Assembly (NCBI GenBank): GCA_036008465.1
Contig: DASYNP010000053.1
Coordinates: 16,009 to 80,008, forward strand
Length of the DNA stretch: 64,000 bases
Origin: DASPSM01 sp036008465
GTDB lineage: Bacteria; Planctomycetota; Planctomycetia; Planctomycetales; Planctomycetaceae
Direction: 5' to 3'
Shown here piece by piece: positions 1 to 8,488 of the stretch. Both the position numbers and the translations under genes were made by a program. The number at the start of each line of letters is the position of its first letter. Position 1 is the stretch's first letter. The notes beneath the pieces were generated by a model. The model ran no database searches. It was not told the origin of the DNA and saw only the letters and a program-made list of their open reading frames with translations.

Positions 1-447
1 GATCCGCACAAGATCGGCATCGTCGGCTACTCGGCCGGCGCGAACCTGGCGATGAACCTGGCTGCGAACTTCGACGCAGGAGATCAAGAATCCGCCGATC
101 CGATCGAGCGCTTTAGCAGCCGTCCCGACTTCGCTGTCGGACTGGCCACCTGGCACTGGCGGCAGAACACCTCGCCGTTCAAGTTCCAGAAGGACTCGCC
201 GCCAGTCTTTCTCGTCCATGCGACGAACGACGGCATCAGCGGCGGTGCGCCGATCGAAATGCCACGAGCGATTCAGGCCGATCTGGAAAAGCTCGGCGTG
301 CCCGTGCACCTGCAAGTGTTCGACCAAGGCGCGCACGGCGTCGGAAACCTGATCCCCCAACGCGTCAAGAACGGATTTCCCCCCGCGAAGTGGCCCGACA
401 TGCTGCTGAAGTGGCTCGTGACCCTGCCGGAACCGATAAGTTCGTGA
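1..447 (+). CDS. alpha/beta hydrolase, C-terminal part (5' end outside window)
   Basis: The gene runs in from the left edge, so only the last 148 residues are visible. They carry the alpha/beta-hydrolase nucleophile elbow GYSAG (Ser11 of the fragment), an Asp in the HATNDG segment (about residue 77) and a His in the QGAHG segment (about residue 112). These have the order and spacing of a Ser-Asp-His triad as in BD-FAE/dienelactone-hydrolase-like esterases. Planctomycetes encode many such secreted esterases acting on acetylated or methylated sugars, but the substrate cannot be told from this fragment. A second hydrolase gene follows 131 bases downstream on the same strand with its own possible promoter. 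Confidence 0.85.
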   Translation, partial: DPHKIGIVGYSAGANLAMNLAANFDAGDQESADPIERFSSRPDFAVGLATWHWRQNTSPFKFQKDSPPVFLVHATNDGISGGAPIEMPRAIQADLEKLGVPVHLQVFDQGAHGVGNLIPQRVKNGFPPAKWPDMLLKWLVTLPEPISS

Positions 448-499
448 CTAAGCCGACCTAGTAGCGGGGGGTTGCAAGCTTCCACCCCTCACCGTCTGC

Positions 500-505
500 T
501 ATATT
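500..505 (+). promoter_or_regulatory. possible -10 box (TATATT) upstream of the CocE-type gene
   Basis: A TGC-TATATT string lies in the 131-base gap before the CocE-type gene, about 75 bases ahead of its ATG. No convincing -35 element is seen at 16-18 bases upstream, so this rests only on the -10-like hexamer and its position. Confidence 0.3.
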
Positions 506-578
506 CGAGTGCTCCCGATTTGACGCAATGCCTGTTGACGTCATTCACACCTTTGAAACACCCGCCTGAGAGCCCAAA

Positions 579-2519
579 ATGACTCCGAATCGGCTGTTTT
601 CCGCTCCCCGCGCCGCCGCACTCGCCGCCCTCCTGCTGGCCACCGTTCTGTGCCAACAGACCGCCATCGGCCAACCGCCGCCGGTCGACCCCGCTCAGGT
701 CGCCGAGACGAAGGCCCATTACACGAAGTACGAATACAAGATCCCGATGCGGGACGGCGTCAAGCTGTTCACCTCCGTCTACGTCCCGAAAGATCAGACG
801 CAGAAGTATCCGATGCTGATGACCCGCACGCCCTACAGCGTGCGACCGTATGGCGAAGACCAGTACCGGGCCCGGCTCGGACAGTCATCGCTCTACGACA
901 AGTCGGGCTACATCTTCGTGTTTCAGGACGTGCGCGGCTGCCACATGTCCGAGGGGAAGTTCGTCAACGTCCGCCCCTACAATCCGGCGAAGAAGGGCAA
1001 AGACATCGATGAGACCAGCGACACCTACGACACGATCGACTGGCTCATCAAGCACGTGCCGAGCAACAATGGCAACGTCGGTATCATGGGGATCTCGTAC
1101 CCCGGCTTTTACACCGCCTGCGGGATGATCGATGCGCATCCGGCGCTCAAGGCCGTTTCGCCCCAGGCGCCCGTCACGGACTGGTTTGTCGGCGACGATT
1201 ATCACCACAACGGCGCGTTCATCCTGGCCGACAGCATTAGCTTTCTCGAATTCTTCGACCGACCCCAACGCGGAGCCGCTGCCAACCGTGGCCGCGGACC
1301 GACGCGGCGCGACAACACGCGTCCCGACGTCTACAACTACTACCTCGGGCTTGGACCGATCAATGTCCTGAGCGAGCGCCAATTCCGAGGTGGCACCGGC
1401 TTCTTAAAAGACCTGGCCGAGCACGGCACCTACGACGACTGGTGGAAGGCCCGTAACATCCTCCCGCATCTCAAGCACATCAAGCCAGCCGTGATGACAG
1501 TCGGGGGTTGGTACGACTGCGAGGACCTCTACGGAGCCCTGCAGGTTTACGAGCACGTCGAAAAGCTGTCGCCGGGCAGCACGAACCGCTTGGTGATGGG
1601 GCCCTGGATCCACGGAGGCTGGGCACGCGGCGACGGCGCGAAGCTGGGAGACGTCTCCTTCAATGCCAAGACCGCGGAGTTCTACTCCGAGAAAATTGAG
1701 TTCCCGTTCTTCGAATATTACCTCAAAGGCAAAGGGAAGCCGGACCAGACCGAGGCTTGGGTCTTCGAGACAGGCACGAACGTCTGGCGGAGTTACCCGA
1801 CGTGGCCGCCCAAGGGAGTGAAACCCAAGTCCTTCTATTTCCAGGAGGGGGGAAAGCTCGCCGAGACGCCTCCCGCAGCGGCGGCACACAACAGCGACAA
1901 GAAGGCTGATGAATACATCAGCGACCCGGCCCATCCGGTTCCCTACATCGAGCGGATCACCAACACCATCGCCCGCGACTACATGACGGCCGACCAGCGT
2001 TTCGCCTCGCGTCGCGGCGACGTCTTGACATACAAAACCCCCGTGCTGGAAGAAGACCTGACCGTTGCCGGACCGATCCAGGCGAATCTCATCGTCTCGA
2101 CCTCGGGGACCGATTCGGATTGGGTCGTCAAAGTGATCGACGTCTATCCCGACGACTACCCCGATCCGGATCCGAACCCGACTCGCATCAGTATGGGGGG
2201 CTATCAGCAGCTCGTCCGCGTCGAGATGATGCGCGGAAAATTCCGCGACAGTTATGAAAAGCCGCAGCCCTTCGCGCCAAACAAGCCGACGCCGGTCAAG
2301 TTCGCGCTCAACGACGTGCTGCACACCTTCCGCACCGGCCACCGCCTGATGATTCAGGTGCAGTCAAGCTATTTCCCAGTCATCGACCGCAACCCGCAGG
2401 TCTTTACGGACATCTACTCGGCGAAGGATTCCGAGTACCACAAAGCCACCGAGCGCGTGTACCACACGCACGAGCAGCCGTCGAATATCAGCGTGCTCGT
2501 GGTGCCGACATCGGGCTAA
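579..2519 (+). CDS. CocE/NonD family hydrolase, secreted
   Basis: This 646-residue protein belongs to the CocE/X-Pro dipeptidyl-peptidase-like acyl hydrolases, serine enzymes that cleave esters or amides. The N-terminus (about residues 1-31) is a signal peptide with a hydrophobic Ala/Leu core, so the enzyme is exported. The catalytic domain carries GISYPG (nucleophile Ser173), GGWYD (Asp313) and GPWIHGG (His345), the usual triad positions. From about residue 400 the protein continues into the C-terminal jelly-roll domain of the family. Length is normal for CocE-type enzymes. The natural substrate is unknown. It follows another hydrolase fragment in the same direction. Confidence 0.92.
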   Translation: MTPNRLFSAPRAAALAALLLATVLCQQTAIGQPPPVDPAQVAETKAHYTKYEYKIPMRDGVKLFTSVYVPKDQTQKYPMLMTRTPYSVRPYGEDQYRARLGQSSLYDKSGYIFVFQDVRGCHMSEGKFVNVRPYNPAKKGKDIDETSDTYDTIDWLIKHVPSNNGNVGIMGISYPGFYTACGMIDAHPALKAVSPQAPVTDWFVGDDYHHNGAFILADSISFLEFFDRPQRGAAANRGRGPTRRDNTRPDVYNYYLGLGPINVLSERQFRGGTGFLKDLAEHGTYDDWWKARNILPHLKHIKPAVMTVGGWYDCEDLYGALQVYEHVEKLSPGSTNRLVMGPWIHGGWARGDGAKLGDVSFNAKTAEFYSEKIEFPFFEYYLKGKGKPDQTEAWVFETGTNVWRSYPTWPPKGVKPKSFYFQEGGKLAETPPAAAAHNSDKKADEYISDPAHPVPYIERITNTIARDYMTADQRFASRRGDVLTYKTPVLEEDLTVAGPIQANLIVSTSGTDSDWVVKVIDVYPDDYPDPDPNPTRISMGGYQQLVRVEMMRGKFRDSYEKPQPFAPNKPTPVKFALNDVLHTFRTGHRLMIQVQSSYFPVIDRNPQVFTDIYSAKDSEYHKATERVYHTHEQPSNISVLVVPTSG

Positions 2520-2520
2520 T

Positions 2521-2538
2521 CGCGATCAACAGATCGCG
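2521..2538 (+). terminator. short perfect inverted repeat just after the CocE-type gene
   Basis: CGCGATC and GATCGCG form a 7-bp stem with a 4-base AACA loop directly after the stop codon. There is no T tract behind it, so it may only stabilise the mRNA 3' end rather than terminate transcription. Confidence 0.35.
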
Positions 2539-2617
2539 CCTTGCGGCGTTCTGAAGGTGGTCGAACGATCGGAGACGGCGATCGACTGGCGGCGCGTCCA
2601 ACGAGGACCGTCTGCGG

Positions 2618-2623
2618 TATAAT
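2618..2623 (+). promoter_or_regulatory. possible -10 box (TATAAT)
   Basis: A consensus TATAAT occurs in the gap between the CocE-type gene and the SH3-domain gene, about 190 bases before the SH3 start. No good -35 hexamer is visible at standard spacing, so this is tentative. Confidence 0.3.
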
Positions 2624-2809
2624 CGTCCCAAAGCGTTCGGCTGCCCTTCGGGAGACCGCCCATGCTATCGCGGCGAGTTGCGTTTCCCCCTGTCGTTGTC
2701 TTTTGCGCGCCCATTTTCGCTCCTGGGGTCGGGGGGGAGCGACGATCATCTCTCGCTATAGATCCGCTGAATCGTCGAGCGTGAACCGCGGCTCTTTCCG
2801 ATTCGCTAT

Positions 2810-3220
2810 ATGAGAACTTGGCGAATGACTGAATCGGTCCAAGGCACTTCGTCGTTGCCGAACCCTCGCATGGTAAGCGTGGTAAAAGACTACACATGCG
2901 CCTTTTTGAATCCTCTCATCCTCCGAGCCGGGGACGCTCTCGATTTTGACCCTGACGACAAGCGGAATTCTGAGAGGCACAAGAATAAGTGGCCCGAATG
3001 GCTCTGGTGCACGGCCGCAGACGGAACAAAAGGATGGGTGCCGGAGAACTATGTGAGGGTCGAAGGGAACGCCTGCGTCCTTCTGAGAGATTACAACGCA
3101 ACGGAACTGACCGTGAGCGAAGGAGAAAAGCTGCTCGTGCAATTTGAGGAGAGTGACTGGTTGTGGTGTCGTACCGCGCGAGGCATTGAAGGCTGGGTGC
3201 CCAAAGAAAACATAGAATAA
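2810..3220 (+). CDS. small protein with two bacterial SH3-like repeats
   Basis: This 136-residue protein consists of two SH3-like repeats, roughly residues 24-84 and 88-135. Each ends in the same signature: an aromatic-rich W-L-W-C strand, a short turn and G-W-V-P-E/K-N. Such variant SH3 domains bind peptides or ligands; there is no catalytic motif and no signal peptide. The start is uncertain: ATG codons at 2810, 2825 and 2870 are all in frame and none has a strong Shine-Dalgarno, so the true protein may lack the first 5 or 20 residues. It faces the convergent NTF2-like gene. Confidence 0.8.
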   Translation: MRTWRMTESVQGTSSLPNPRMVSVVKDYTCAFLNPLILRAGDALDFDPDDKRNSERHKNKWPEWLWCTAADGTKGWVPENYVRVEGNACVLLRDYNATELTVSEGEKLLVQFEESDWLWCRTARGIEGWVPKENIE

Positions 3221-3259
3221 ATCAACCGCTGTTGCGGGGGGCACTGGTCGCCCAATCAG

Positions 3260-3667
3260 TCAGCCGCGTGCCGCCTGGGAAACAGCGAAGCTGTCTTCCA
3301 GCATCTGAAAGCGGACAATTTCACGATTGGCGACGGTGAGCACGATCGCGAAATTCGTCTTGACGATCTTCCCGTTTCGCTTTAGCTTCGACGCGAGCGA
3401 GCCCAGGATCACGGCTCGATCGTCGTTGGCTAGAACGTCGTGCACCTCGAAGCTGATCCGTTCGATCAGGGCGCGCGAGTCCCGAACGAAGTCGGTGACG
3501 GCGGTCCTACCGGACTTTTGCCCGATCCAGGGTAGAACGCCCGTATCGCCCGCGATTTCCCACTCCAGATCCGCACTAAACAGCTTGGCGATTTCGGCCG
3601 GCTCGGCGCCGCTCCCAAGGCGGCCCAGAAACTCCTGTGCGAGGTGAAGCGTCTCGTCCCGACTCAT
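3260..3667 (-). CDS. SnoaL/NTF2-like family protein
   Basis: About 135 residues with the pattern of a SnoaL-like NTF2 fold: a long N-terminal helix (RDETLHLAQEFL), the conserved D-L-E-W-E strand, a helix around V-T-D-F-V-R-D, and three C-terminal strands ending in R-F-Q-M-L-E-D. NTF2-like proteins serve as small hydrolases, isomerases or ligand carriers; no specific function can be given. I chose the ATG at 3667 because the alternative GTG at 3715 would add 16 residues outside the fold. It lies 71 bases downstream of the WD40 gene on the same strand and may be cotranscribed. Confidence 0.78.
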   Translation of the reverse strand: MSRDETLHLAQEFLGRLGSGAEPAEIAKLFSADLEWEIAGDTGVLPWIGQKSGRTAVTDFVRDSRALIERISFEVHDVLANDDRAVILGSLASKLKRNGKIVKTNFAIVLTVANREIVRFQMLEDSFAVSQAARG

Positions 3668-3737
3668 GGATAACTTTTGATTGCTCAACCGGAGATCGCG
3701 GGATGATTTTGGCACTCGATCGATTTTGCGGTTCGTC

Positions 3738-4928
3738 TCACTTCACCGCTTCGATCTTGAACACTCGGACCCGTTCTTGGGGTACGTGCTTCCAGTGGCC
3801 GTTCGCTTCGTGAGTTGACCCCCCGCTGGCGATGATCGAGTCGTCTTTACCGGCAACCGCGACGCAGTAGATTGCGCACTTCCCATCGTATTTCGCCAGC
3901 TCTTTCCCTGTGGCGACGTCCCAAAGTCGTAGCGAGCCGTCGTGGCTTCCCGAGACGAGGCGCTTCCCGCCCTGCACAAATTGAATTCCTTGGATGCGGT
4001 CCGTATGACCGCCGAGCGTCTGCAGCAGGTTGCCGGTCGCGGGGTCCCACAGGCGAATGTTGTTGTCGTCATTCTTGACGTAGTTTTGAAAAGCTGGTTC
4101 ACCGGCGATCGGTCCGCCGCTGCCGGTCGCGACCAATTTCCCATCGGGTGACCAGGCGACGCTCCAGACCCAGGTCTCGTGCTCCAAGCGATGAATCTGT
4201 TTGTGATCGGCGACGTTCCAAATTCGGGCAGTCATGTCGGCGGACGCTGAGACGAGTCGCTTGCCGTCCGGGCTCCAGGCCAGGTCGTTGCCTCCCTTCC
4301 GATGCCCGCTGAGTCGAAACTCCTCCAGTCCCGTGTTGGAGTCAACAAAAGTCAAATCGCCGGTCGACTCAAATAACACCAGATGCTTTCCGTCCGGCGA
4401 ATACTTGATTTCGAACGCGAACTCGTACCCTTCGACGCGGTTGAGCACGTTTCGGTGTTTGAGTTCGACAAGATAAATCTTGTTGCGTGACGTGGCCAAT
4501 GCCGCCTTATTTCCATCAGGACCGATTGCCACTCCGACCGGGCTGCCGTCTTGCCCCATGTCGAAAATGTCGAAATAGCGATCCATGTCTCCCGTCTCGA
4601 TGTTCCACAACATCGCGAGAGGCGCAGCGGAGTCGCCCCCCAACAACACATGCTTTCCGTCGGGCGAAGGACTGATTCGGTAAACGGTCCCGCCTTTGCC
4701 ACGCGTGGCGACGCGTTTGTCGGTCCATTTCACGAGTGTCAGCTTGTAGCGCTCGTGTTGAGCAGCGGGTTGGGGTTCTGCCGTTTTTGGATTCTTGTCT
4801 GATTTCGCCGCCGAAGGGCGGTCCTCAAGGAGATCGCCCCGCACCGCAGCTTGCGGCGACAAACTCCAGGCGAATGCACAACCGCCGATCAGCAACTTGC
4901 GACCAAGCAACACTACCCGGCAACGCAT
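3738..4928 (-). CDS. WD40-repeat protein, exported
   Basis: A 396-residue protein with an N-terminal signal segment (about residues 1-28) followed by roughly seven WD40 repeats. The repeats are visible as recurring S-P-D-G-K motifs with W-N/W-D endings, such as A-R-I-W-N, I-R-L-W-D and L-R-L-W-D, and are consistent with one seven-bladed propeller. There is no enzyme domain, so it is probably a periplasmic or surface interaction scaffold. A GGAGGAG Shine-Dalgarno sits just before the ATG and supports the start. Stand-alone exported WD40 proteins are common in planctomycetes. Confidence 0.88.
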   Translation of the reverse strand: MRCRVVLLGRKLLIGGCAFAWSLSPQAAVRGDLLEDRPSAAKSDKNPKTAEPQPAAQHERYKLTLVKWTDKRVATRGKGGTVYRISPSPDGKHVLLGGDSAAPLAMLWNIETGDMDRYFDIFDMGQDGSPVGVAIGPDGNKAALATSRNKIYLVELKHRNVLNRVEGYEFAFEIKYSPDGKHLVLFESTGDLTFVDSNTGLEEFRLSGHRKGGNDLAWSPDGKRLVSASADMTARIWNVADHKQIHRLEHETWVWSVAWSPDGKLVATGSGGPIAGEPAFQNYVKNDDNNIRLWDPATGNLLQTLGGHTDRIQGIQFVQGGKRLVSGSHDGSLRLWDVATGKELAKYDGKCAIYCVAVAGKDDSIIASGGSTHEANGHWKHVPQERVRVFKIEAVK

Positions 4929-5016
4929 GGGCTCCTCCTCGCGCGGAGAGCTCGCGGATTCTAGCTATTGAAAGCTCTTGATCCGGCTCGTCAGCTCGGC
5001 GCGCCTCTTCCGAGGA

Positions 5017-5877
5017 TCACTTCAAATACTGCGAATTCAGCTTGCCGCAGGACCAGAGCAGCCCGCGGGTCACCAGGTCGAGATATCGGGGGTCGGAAAC
5101 GGTCTGGTTGTTGTGGCCGAGGGTCGTGGCGAAGACTTTGGTTGTTTCGTGGTAGTTGTTGGTCCAGACCACAACAAAGTCGGAAGTGGTTGGGCGGCGT
5201 CGGCGGTCGTAGGTCGTTTGCTTGCCGCGGGCCAGAGGCGTGGCCGTGTCGAGCAGTTTGCCGGTGAAGTTGTTGTACAACTCTTCCTTGATCGTCTGCC
5301 AATTTGCGAGGCCGTGGGTGATCGGGCTGTCGGACGGGAGGAAGGTGACGGCGATCGGTTCCTGGGCCGCGTGCTTGGTGGTTTGCAAGCCGGTGAAGTC
5401 GAACCAGGGGGTGGATTTGGGCCAGCCTTCGCTCCGGTAGCTGTGCATGCCGCAGTGCAGAACCACCGCCGGGAGTCCGGCTCGATGCGGAGCCAGAATG
5501 CGCTCGATCAGGGCAACGTCTTTGACGTCTGAGCTGCATTCGTCGTGAATGACGACGTCGTAGCCGGCAGCCCAGTTGGGGTTGTCGTAAACGGGATTGA
5601 GATGCTTCGTCGTCGTGTCCGGATCGTACGCGATGACGACTTCCACGCGCGCCCGCTCGGAGATGCCTTTCTTGAGAATGTCCTTCTGCGCTTCGTAGTC
5701 ATGGCAGCAGCCGCCGAGCACGAGCAGCGCACGCAGTGGCTTGGTACCCGAGTCATCGGCCGCACGGGTCGGCGTTGCAACGAAGAGGGCTGCGATGGCG
5801 GTCAGTGTTATCAGCATCAGGGCGCGGCAGCGACGCACCTCGAACTGACGGACACAGAGTGGACGATCAGATTTCAT
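5017..5877 (-). CDS. ThuA domain-containing protein, exported
   Basis: A 286-residue protein of the ThuA (trehalose-utilisation) glutamine-amidotransferase-like family. It has an N-terminal signal peptide ending near A-D-D (about residue 42) and then the family's opening strand A-L-L-V-L-G-G-C-C-H-D. Further family segments are V-V-I-H-D-E-C, V-V-L-H-C-G-M-H-S-Y, P-I-T-H-G-L and a closing W-T-N-N-Y-H-E-T-T-K-V-F-A-T-T-L-G-H strand. Most planctomycete ThuA proteins are secreted and thought to act in sugar metabolism, but the reaction is not established. A GGAG lies upstream of the ATG. Confidence 0.88.
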   Translation of the reverse strand: MKSDRPLCVRQFEVRRCRALMLITLTAIAALFVATPTRAADDSGTKPLRALLVLGGCCHDYEAQKDILKKGISERARVEVVIAYDPDTTTKHLNPVYDNPNWAAGYDVVIHDECSSDVKDVALIERILAPHRAGLPAVVLHCGMHSYRSEGWPKSTPWFDFTGLQTTKHAAQEPIAVTFLPSDSPITHGLANWQTIKEELYNNFTGKLLDTATPLARGKQTTYDRRRRPTTSDFVVVWTNNYHETTKVFATTLGHNNQTVSDPRYLDLVTRGLLWSCGKLNSQYLK

Positions 5878-6355
5878 GGCGCGTCTCCAAAGGGAGGGCG
5901 AAGGTCCCGCTGAGCCGGTTTATCGTTACGAAGGGCACGGCTCGGCGGGAGTCCCGCCCTCCCGAAATCAAAGCTGCGAAGCTCAACTTACAGCGCGCGA
6001 AGGGGCCAATCAACTCGCCGCCGCCCGAGGCCCTATGCTGCGCAAAGGCAGAAATACCGTTTGCTTCGGGGTTTGCCGCAATTTCGACAATTCCCCTACA
6101 GGCCGTCAAACCGCGTAATCTAGGAGAGTTTATCAACTGACTTAAGTTGCTTTCACTGCCCGCGCTACGGCACGTCGATAGAACCCGATGGCTTGACTCC
6201 TGCCGTCAGGGGACGGCATTGGGCCGCGATCCTGAGCATGGGACGCGAACCGGCCCGAGCGCCGGTTCGACCCGCCGACTCGTTTCGCTCGCGCCCTACA
6301 GAGAGCTTCTTTGAGATCGGACGGGCCAGAAATCAGCAATTTGAAGGGAAGGCCG
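5878..6355. other. intergenic region between ThuA and BBP7 genes
   Basis: About 480 bases without a convincing gene between two divergently transcribed genes. It must hold the promoters of both, but I see no clear -10/-35 pair. Reading frames here have no recognisable content and low third-position GC bias. Confidence 0.6.
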
Positions 6356-7801
6356 ATGAGCAAAGGATTGCTCGCCTCCGTCGCCATGGTATTGGCTGGC
6401 GCCAGCGCGGCGTTAGCCCAGGGTCCGGTCGTTGGGACCGGCGCGCCGGTTCCCGTGATGACCGCCCCGACTGGGCCCGTTTCGTTGGAGCAACCGCTCA
6501 TGGGCCCGCCTCCCGGTCCAGGATACGGAGCGCCGATGGCTCCGGCGTACGGACCGCCCACGGGAGATTCCTACTCGCTCAACGGCAACTGTTTCGACGG
6601 CTGCAATCCGTGCGACTGCGAACGTGTCTGGGCGCGAGCCGAGTACTTGTTGTGGTGGACGAAGTCGAGCCCGACTCCCACCCCACTGGCGACCAGCGTT
6701 GCGGCCGGCACTCCGACCGGTGGTACTCCGGTTCCCGGCGCGATCGGCGGAGCGGGCACCACGGTGGACATCGGAGGCGGAGACGTCGACCTGGGGACGC
6801 GGCAGGGTGTCAAAGGGACGATCGGCTTTTGGTTCGACCGAGGCCACACAGTCGGCATGGAAGGCACGTATTTCTACTTGGGAACGGTCAGCGAGAGTCA
6901 GAGCGACGTCTCCCTGGGAGGGGCTGCGTCGCCGACCTTGCAGACGCCGTTTTTCGACGTGACAGGCTCCTTCACCGGTGGTACTCCCGGCGCGAGCGCC
7001 ATGCTGCCCGCCCTGGCCACGCTGTTTGCGGTTCCCGGTGGACTGAGTGGGAACCTGATCACGCACGATTCGTTGAACCTCGTGAGCCGCCTGCAAGGAG
7101 CCGACGGCTACGGATTGTTCAACATCACCCAGGGGGGGCGGACGCGCTGGGACTTCCTGTTCGGTTTTCGCTGGCTCGCCTTGGGAGAAGACCTGGACTA
7201 CACGTCGACCAACCAAACCAATAACCAAGCCCCGTCGCACGTCATCTTCAATACGTTCGACTCGTTCAGCGCAAGCAACAACTTCTACGGTGGTCTGCTC
7301 GGCGTCCGCTTTGAAAGCTCTCCGGACGACGGTCGCGGCGGCTGGCGCGGCGGCTTCTACTATCGGGCCGACTTCAAACTTGCACTCGGCGACACGGTCG
7401 AACGCAACGACATCAACGGGGCGACGCAAACGAACCTGGGCAATCCATTGCTCGGCGCTCCTGTCACCTACGCGGGGGGAGCCTTCACGCAACTCAGCAA
7501 CCTGGGCGGCCACGACTCCGACCACTTTGCCGTGCTGCCCGAGGTCGATTTGACGGCCGGCTATGCTGTCAACACGTGGTTCCGGGTCTTCGTCGGTTAT
7601 GACTTTCTCTACATCAGCGACGTCACCCGCCCCGGCAACCAGATCGACGGCGCTGTGAATCTCTTCCGCACGGCGCTGGTGCAGCAAGCCAACCCGCCGA
7701 TCGCCGCCCCAGCCACGGACCCGTCACGCCCGGCCTTCAGCGCGGCCCAGTCGTCCTTCTGGGCGCAGGGCCTGAACCTGGGCGCGGAAATTCGGTTCTA
7801 A
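6356..7801 (+). CDS. BBP7 family outer-membrane beta-barrel protein
   Basis: About 481 residues with a cleavable signal peptide (residues 1-21, ending A-L-A-Q). A Pro/Gly-rich stretch follows, then the BBP7 hallmark W-A-R-A-E-Y-L-L-W-W near residues 97-106 after a cysteine-rich C-N-P-C-D-C-E element. The rest alternates hydrophobic strands and ends in a terminal aromatic residue (E-I-R-F), as outer-membrane barrels do. BBP7 is a putative porin family expanded in Planctomycetota. I chose the ATG at 6356 over the upstream in-frame start because a GAAGGGAAGG Shine-Dalgarno precedes it and it begins the signal peptide exactly. Confidence 0.9.
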   Translation: MSKGLLASVAMVLAGASAALAQGPVVGTGAPVPVMTAPTGPVSLEQPLMGPPPGPGYGAPMAPAYGPPTGDSYSLNGNCFDGCNPCDCERVWARAEYLLWWTKSSPTPTPLATSVAAGTPTGGTPVPGAIGGAGTTVDIGGGDVDLGTRQGVKGTIGFWFDRGHTVGMEGTYFYLGTVSESQSDVSLGGAASPTLQTPFFDVTGSFTGGTPGASAMLPALATLFAVPGGLSGNLITHDSLNLVSRLQGADGYGLFNITQGGRTRWDFLFGFRWLALGEDLDYTSTNQTNNQAPSHVIFNTFDSFSASNNFYGGLLGVRFESSPDDGRGGWRGGFYYRADFKLALGDTVERNDINGATQTNLGNPLLGAPVTYAGGAFTQLSNLGGHDSDHFAVLPEVDLTAGYAVNTWFRVFVGYDFLYISDVTRPGNQIDGAVNLFRTALVQQANPPIAAPATDPSRPAFSAAQSSFWAQGLNLGAEIRF

Positions 7802-7831
7802 CCCAACGGCTAACGGATCCGGCAAACAGTT

Positions 7832-8263
7832 TTACGGCTTGGCTCGCTTGAATGTTCGCAGCGTGTGACCCGTTCCCGGCTTGGAGGCAAATTCCGTGGG
7901 ACGCTCCTTGCCCGGTTTGGCCACACAGCTCAGCAGCGTATCGCCGTCGAGCTTGTAGATGCCCTTGATCTGCTTGCCGTCTGGCAGCGTGTCGGTTGCT
8001 TCGTTCGGCGTGCGCGTCACGTCAACGTTGAAAGGGATTTGGTTCGCGAGGACCTGATCCTTGAAAAAGACCGAGTGCTTGCCGTCTTTGATCACAACGC
8101 GAATCTTGCTCACCAGGTCGGCAGGAGTCGGCTTGCCGTCAGTCACCGCGGAGACGAGCTGCCAGGTTCCCTCGAATCGCTTCGCGGCAGCCTTGGACGC
8201 GTCTTCAGCTGGGTTGCCCGCTGCCGCCAGCACGGCCAACGTCACGACGAGATGCTTGGACAT
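7832..8263 (-). CDS. TIGR03067-type planctomycete secreted protein
   Basis: About 143 residues with a short signal peptide (M-S-K-H-L-V-V-T-L-A-V-L-A-A-A-G) and the TIGR03067 pattern: F-E-G-T-W-Q-L-V-S near the start, an I-K-G-I-Y-K-L-D-G-D-T-L segment, and a C-x-A-K-P-G-K-E-R-P-T-E-F motif before the end. The family is restricted largely to Planctomycetota and has a lipocalin-like small beta fold with no known function. The ATG at 8263 is favoured over an upstream start because it opens directly into the signal peptide; an AGAGGG lies upstream. It is convergent with the BBP7 gene. Confidence 0.85.
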   Translation of the reverse strand: MSKHLVVTLAVLAAAGNPAEDASKAAAKRFEGTWQLVSAVTDGKPTPADLVSKIRVVIKDGKHSVFFKDQVLANQIPFNVDVTRTPNEATDTLPDGKQIKGIYKLDGDTLLSCVAKPGKERPTEFASKPGTGHTLRTFKRAKP

Positions 8264-8370
8264 GGTTGAGTTGCCCTCTTGGGTGCAACCGCGTGCCGGG
8301 GCCATTCAGAAGAAAAGAGCCACGGGACCCGAGCCACGTGGCGATAGGCGTGTTTAGACTGTTTGAAGAG

Positions 8371-8444
8371 TGGTCGTGGCAGGATTCGAACCTGCGACCC
8401 CATCGATGTGAGCGATGTGCGCTAACCAACTGCGCTACACGACC
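8371..8444 (-). tRNA. tRNA-Val (anticodon CAC)
   Basis: Read on the minus strand, 74 bases fold into a complete cloverleaf. The acceptor stem is GGTCGTG/CACGACC with discriminator A, the D arm is GCGC/GCGC, the anticodon stem is CATCG/CGATG with loop CTCACAT (anticodon CAC, reading GUG) and the T arm is GCAGG-TTCGAAT-CCTGC. All stems pair. The 3' CCA is not encoded (ACTC follows). Confidence 0.96.
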
Positions 8445-8453
8445 TCTGGCCGA

Positions 8454-8459
8454 ATTTTA
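8454..8459 (-). promoter_or_regulatory. possible -10 box for tRNA-Val
   Basis: TAAAAT on the minus strand lies 9 bases before the first base of the tRNA, a normal position for a -10 element. The hexamer at the -35 position (TTCCGA) is a weak match. Confidence 0.45.
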
Positions 8460-8488
8460 CAGCAGACGATGGGCCATCGGAAGCCCCG

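Noticed and set aside
2541..2813. 90-residue plus-strand frame after the CocE-type gene
   Set aside because: Ser/Arg-rich content without codon bias, crossing the TATAAT box.
6413..7687. Long minus-strand open frame across BBP7
   Set aside because: Antisense to a recognisable BBP7 gene and its product has no family features.
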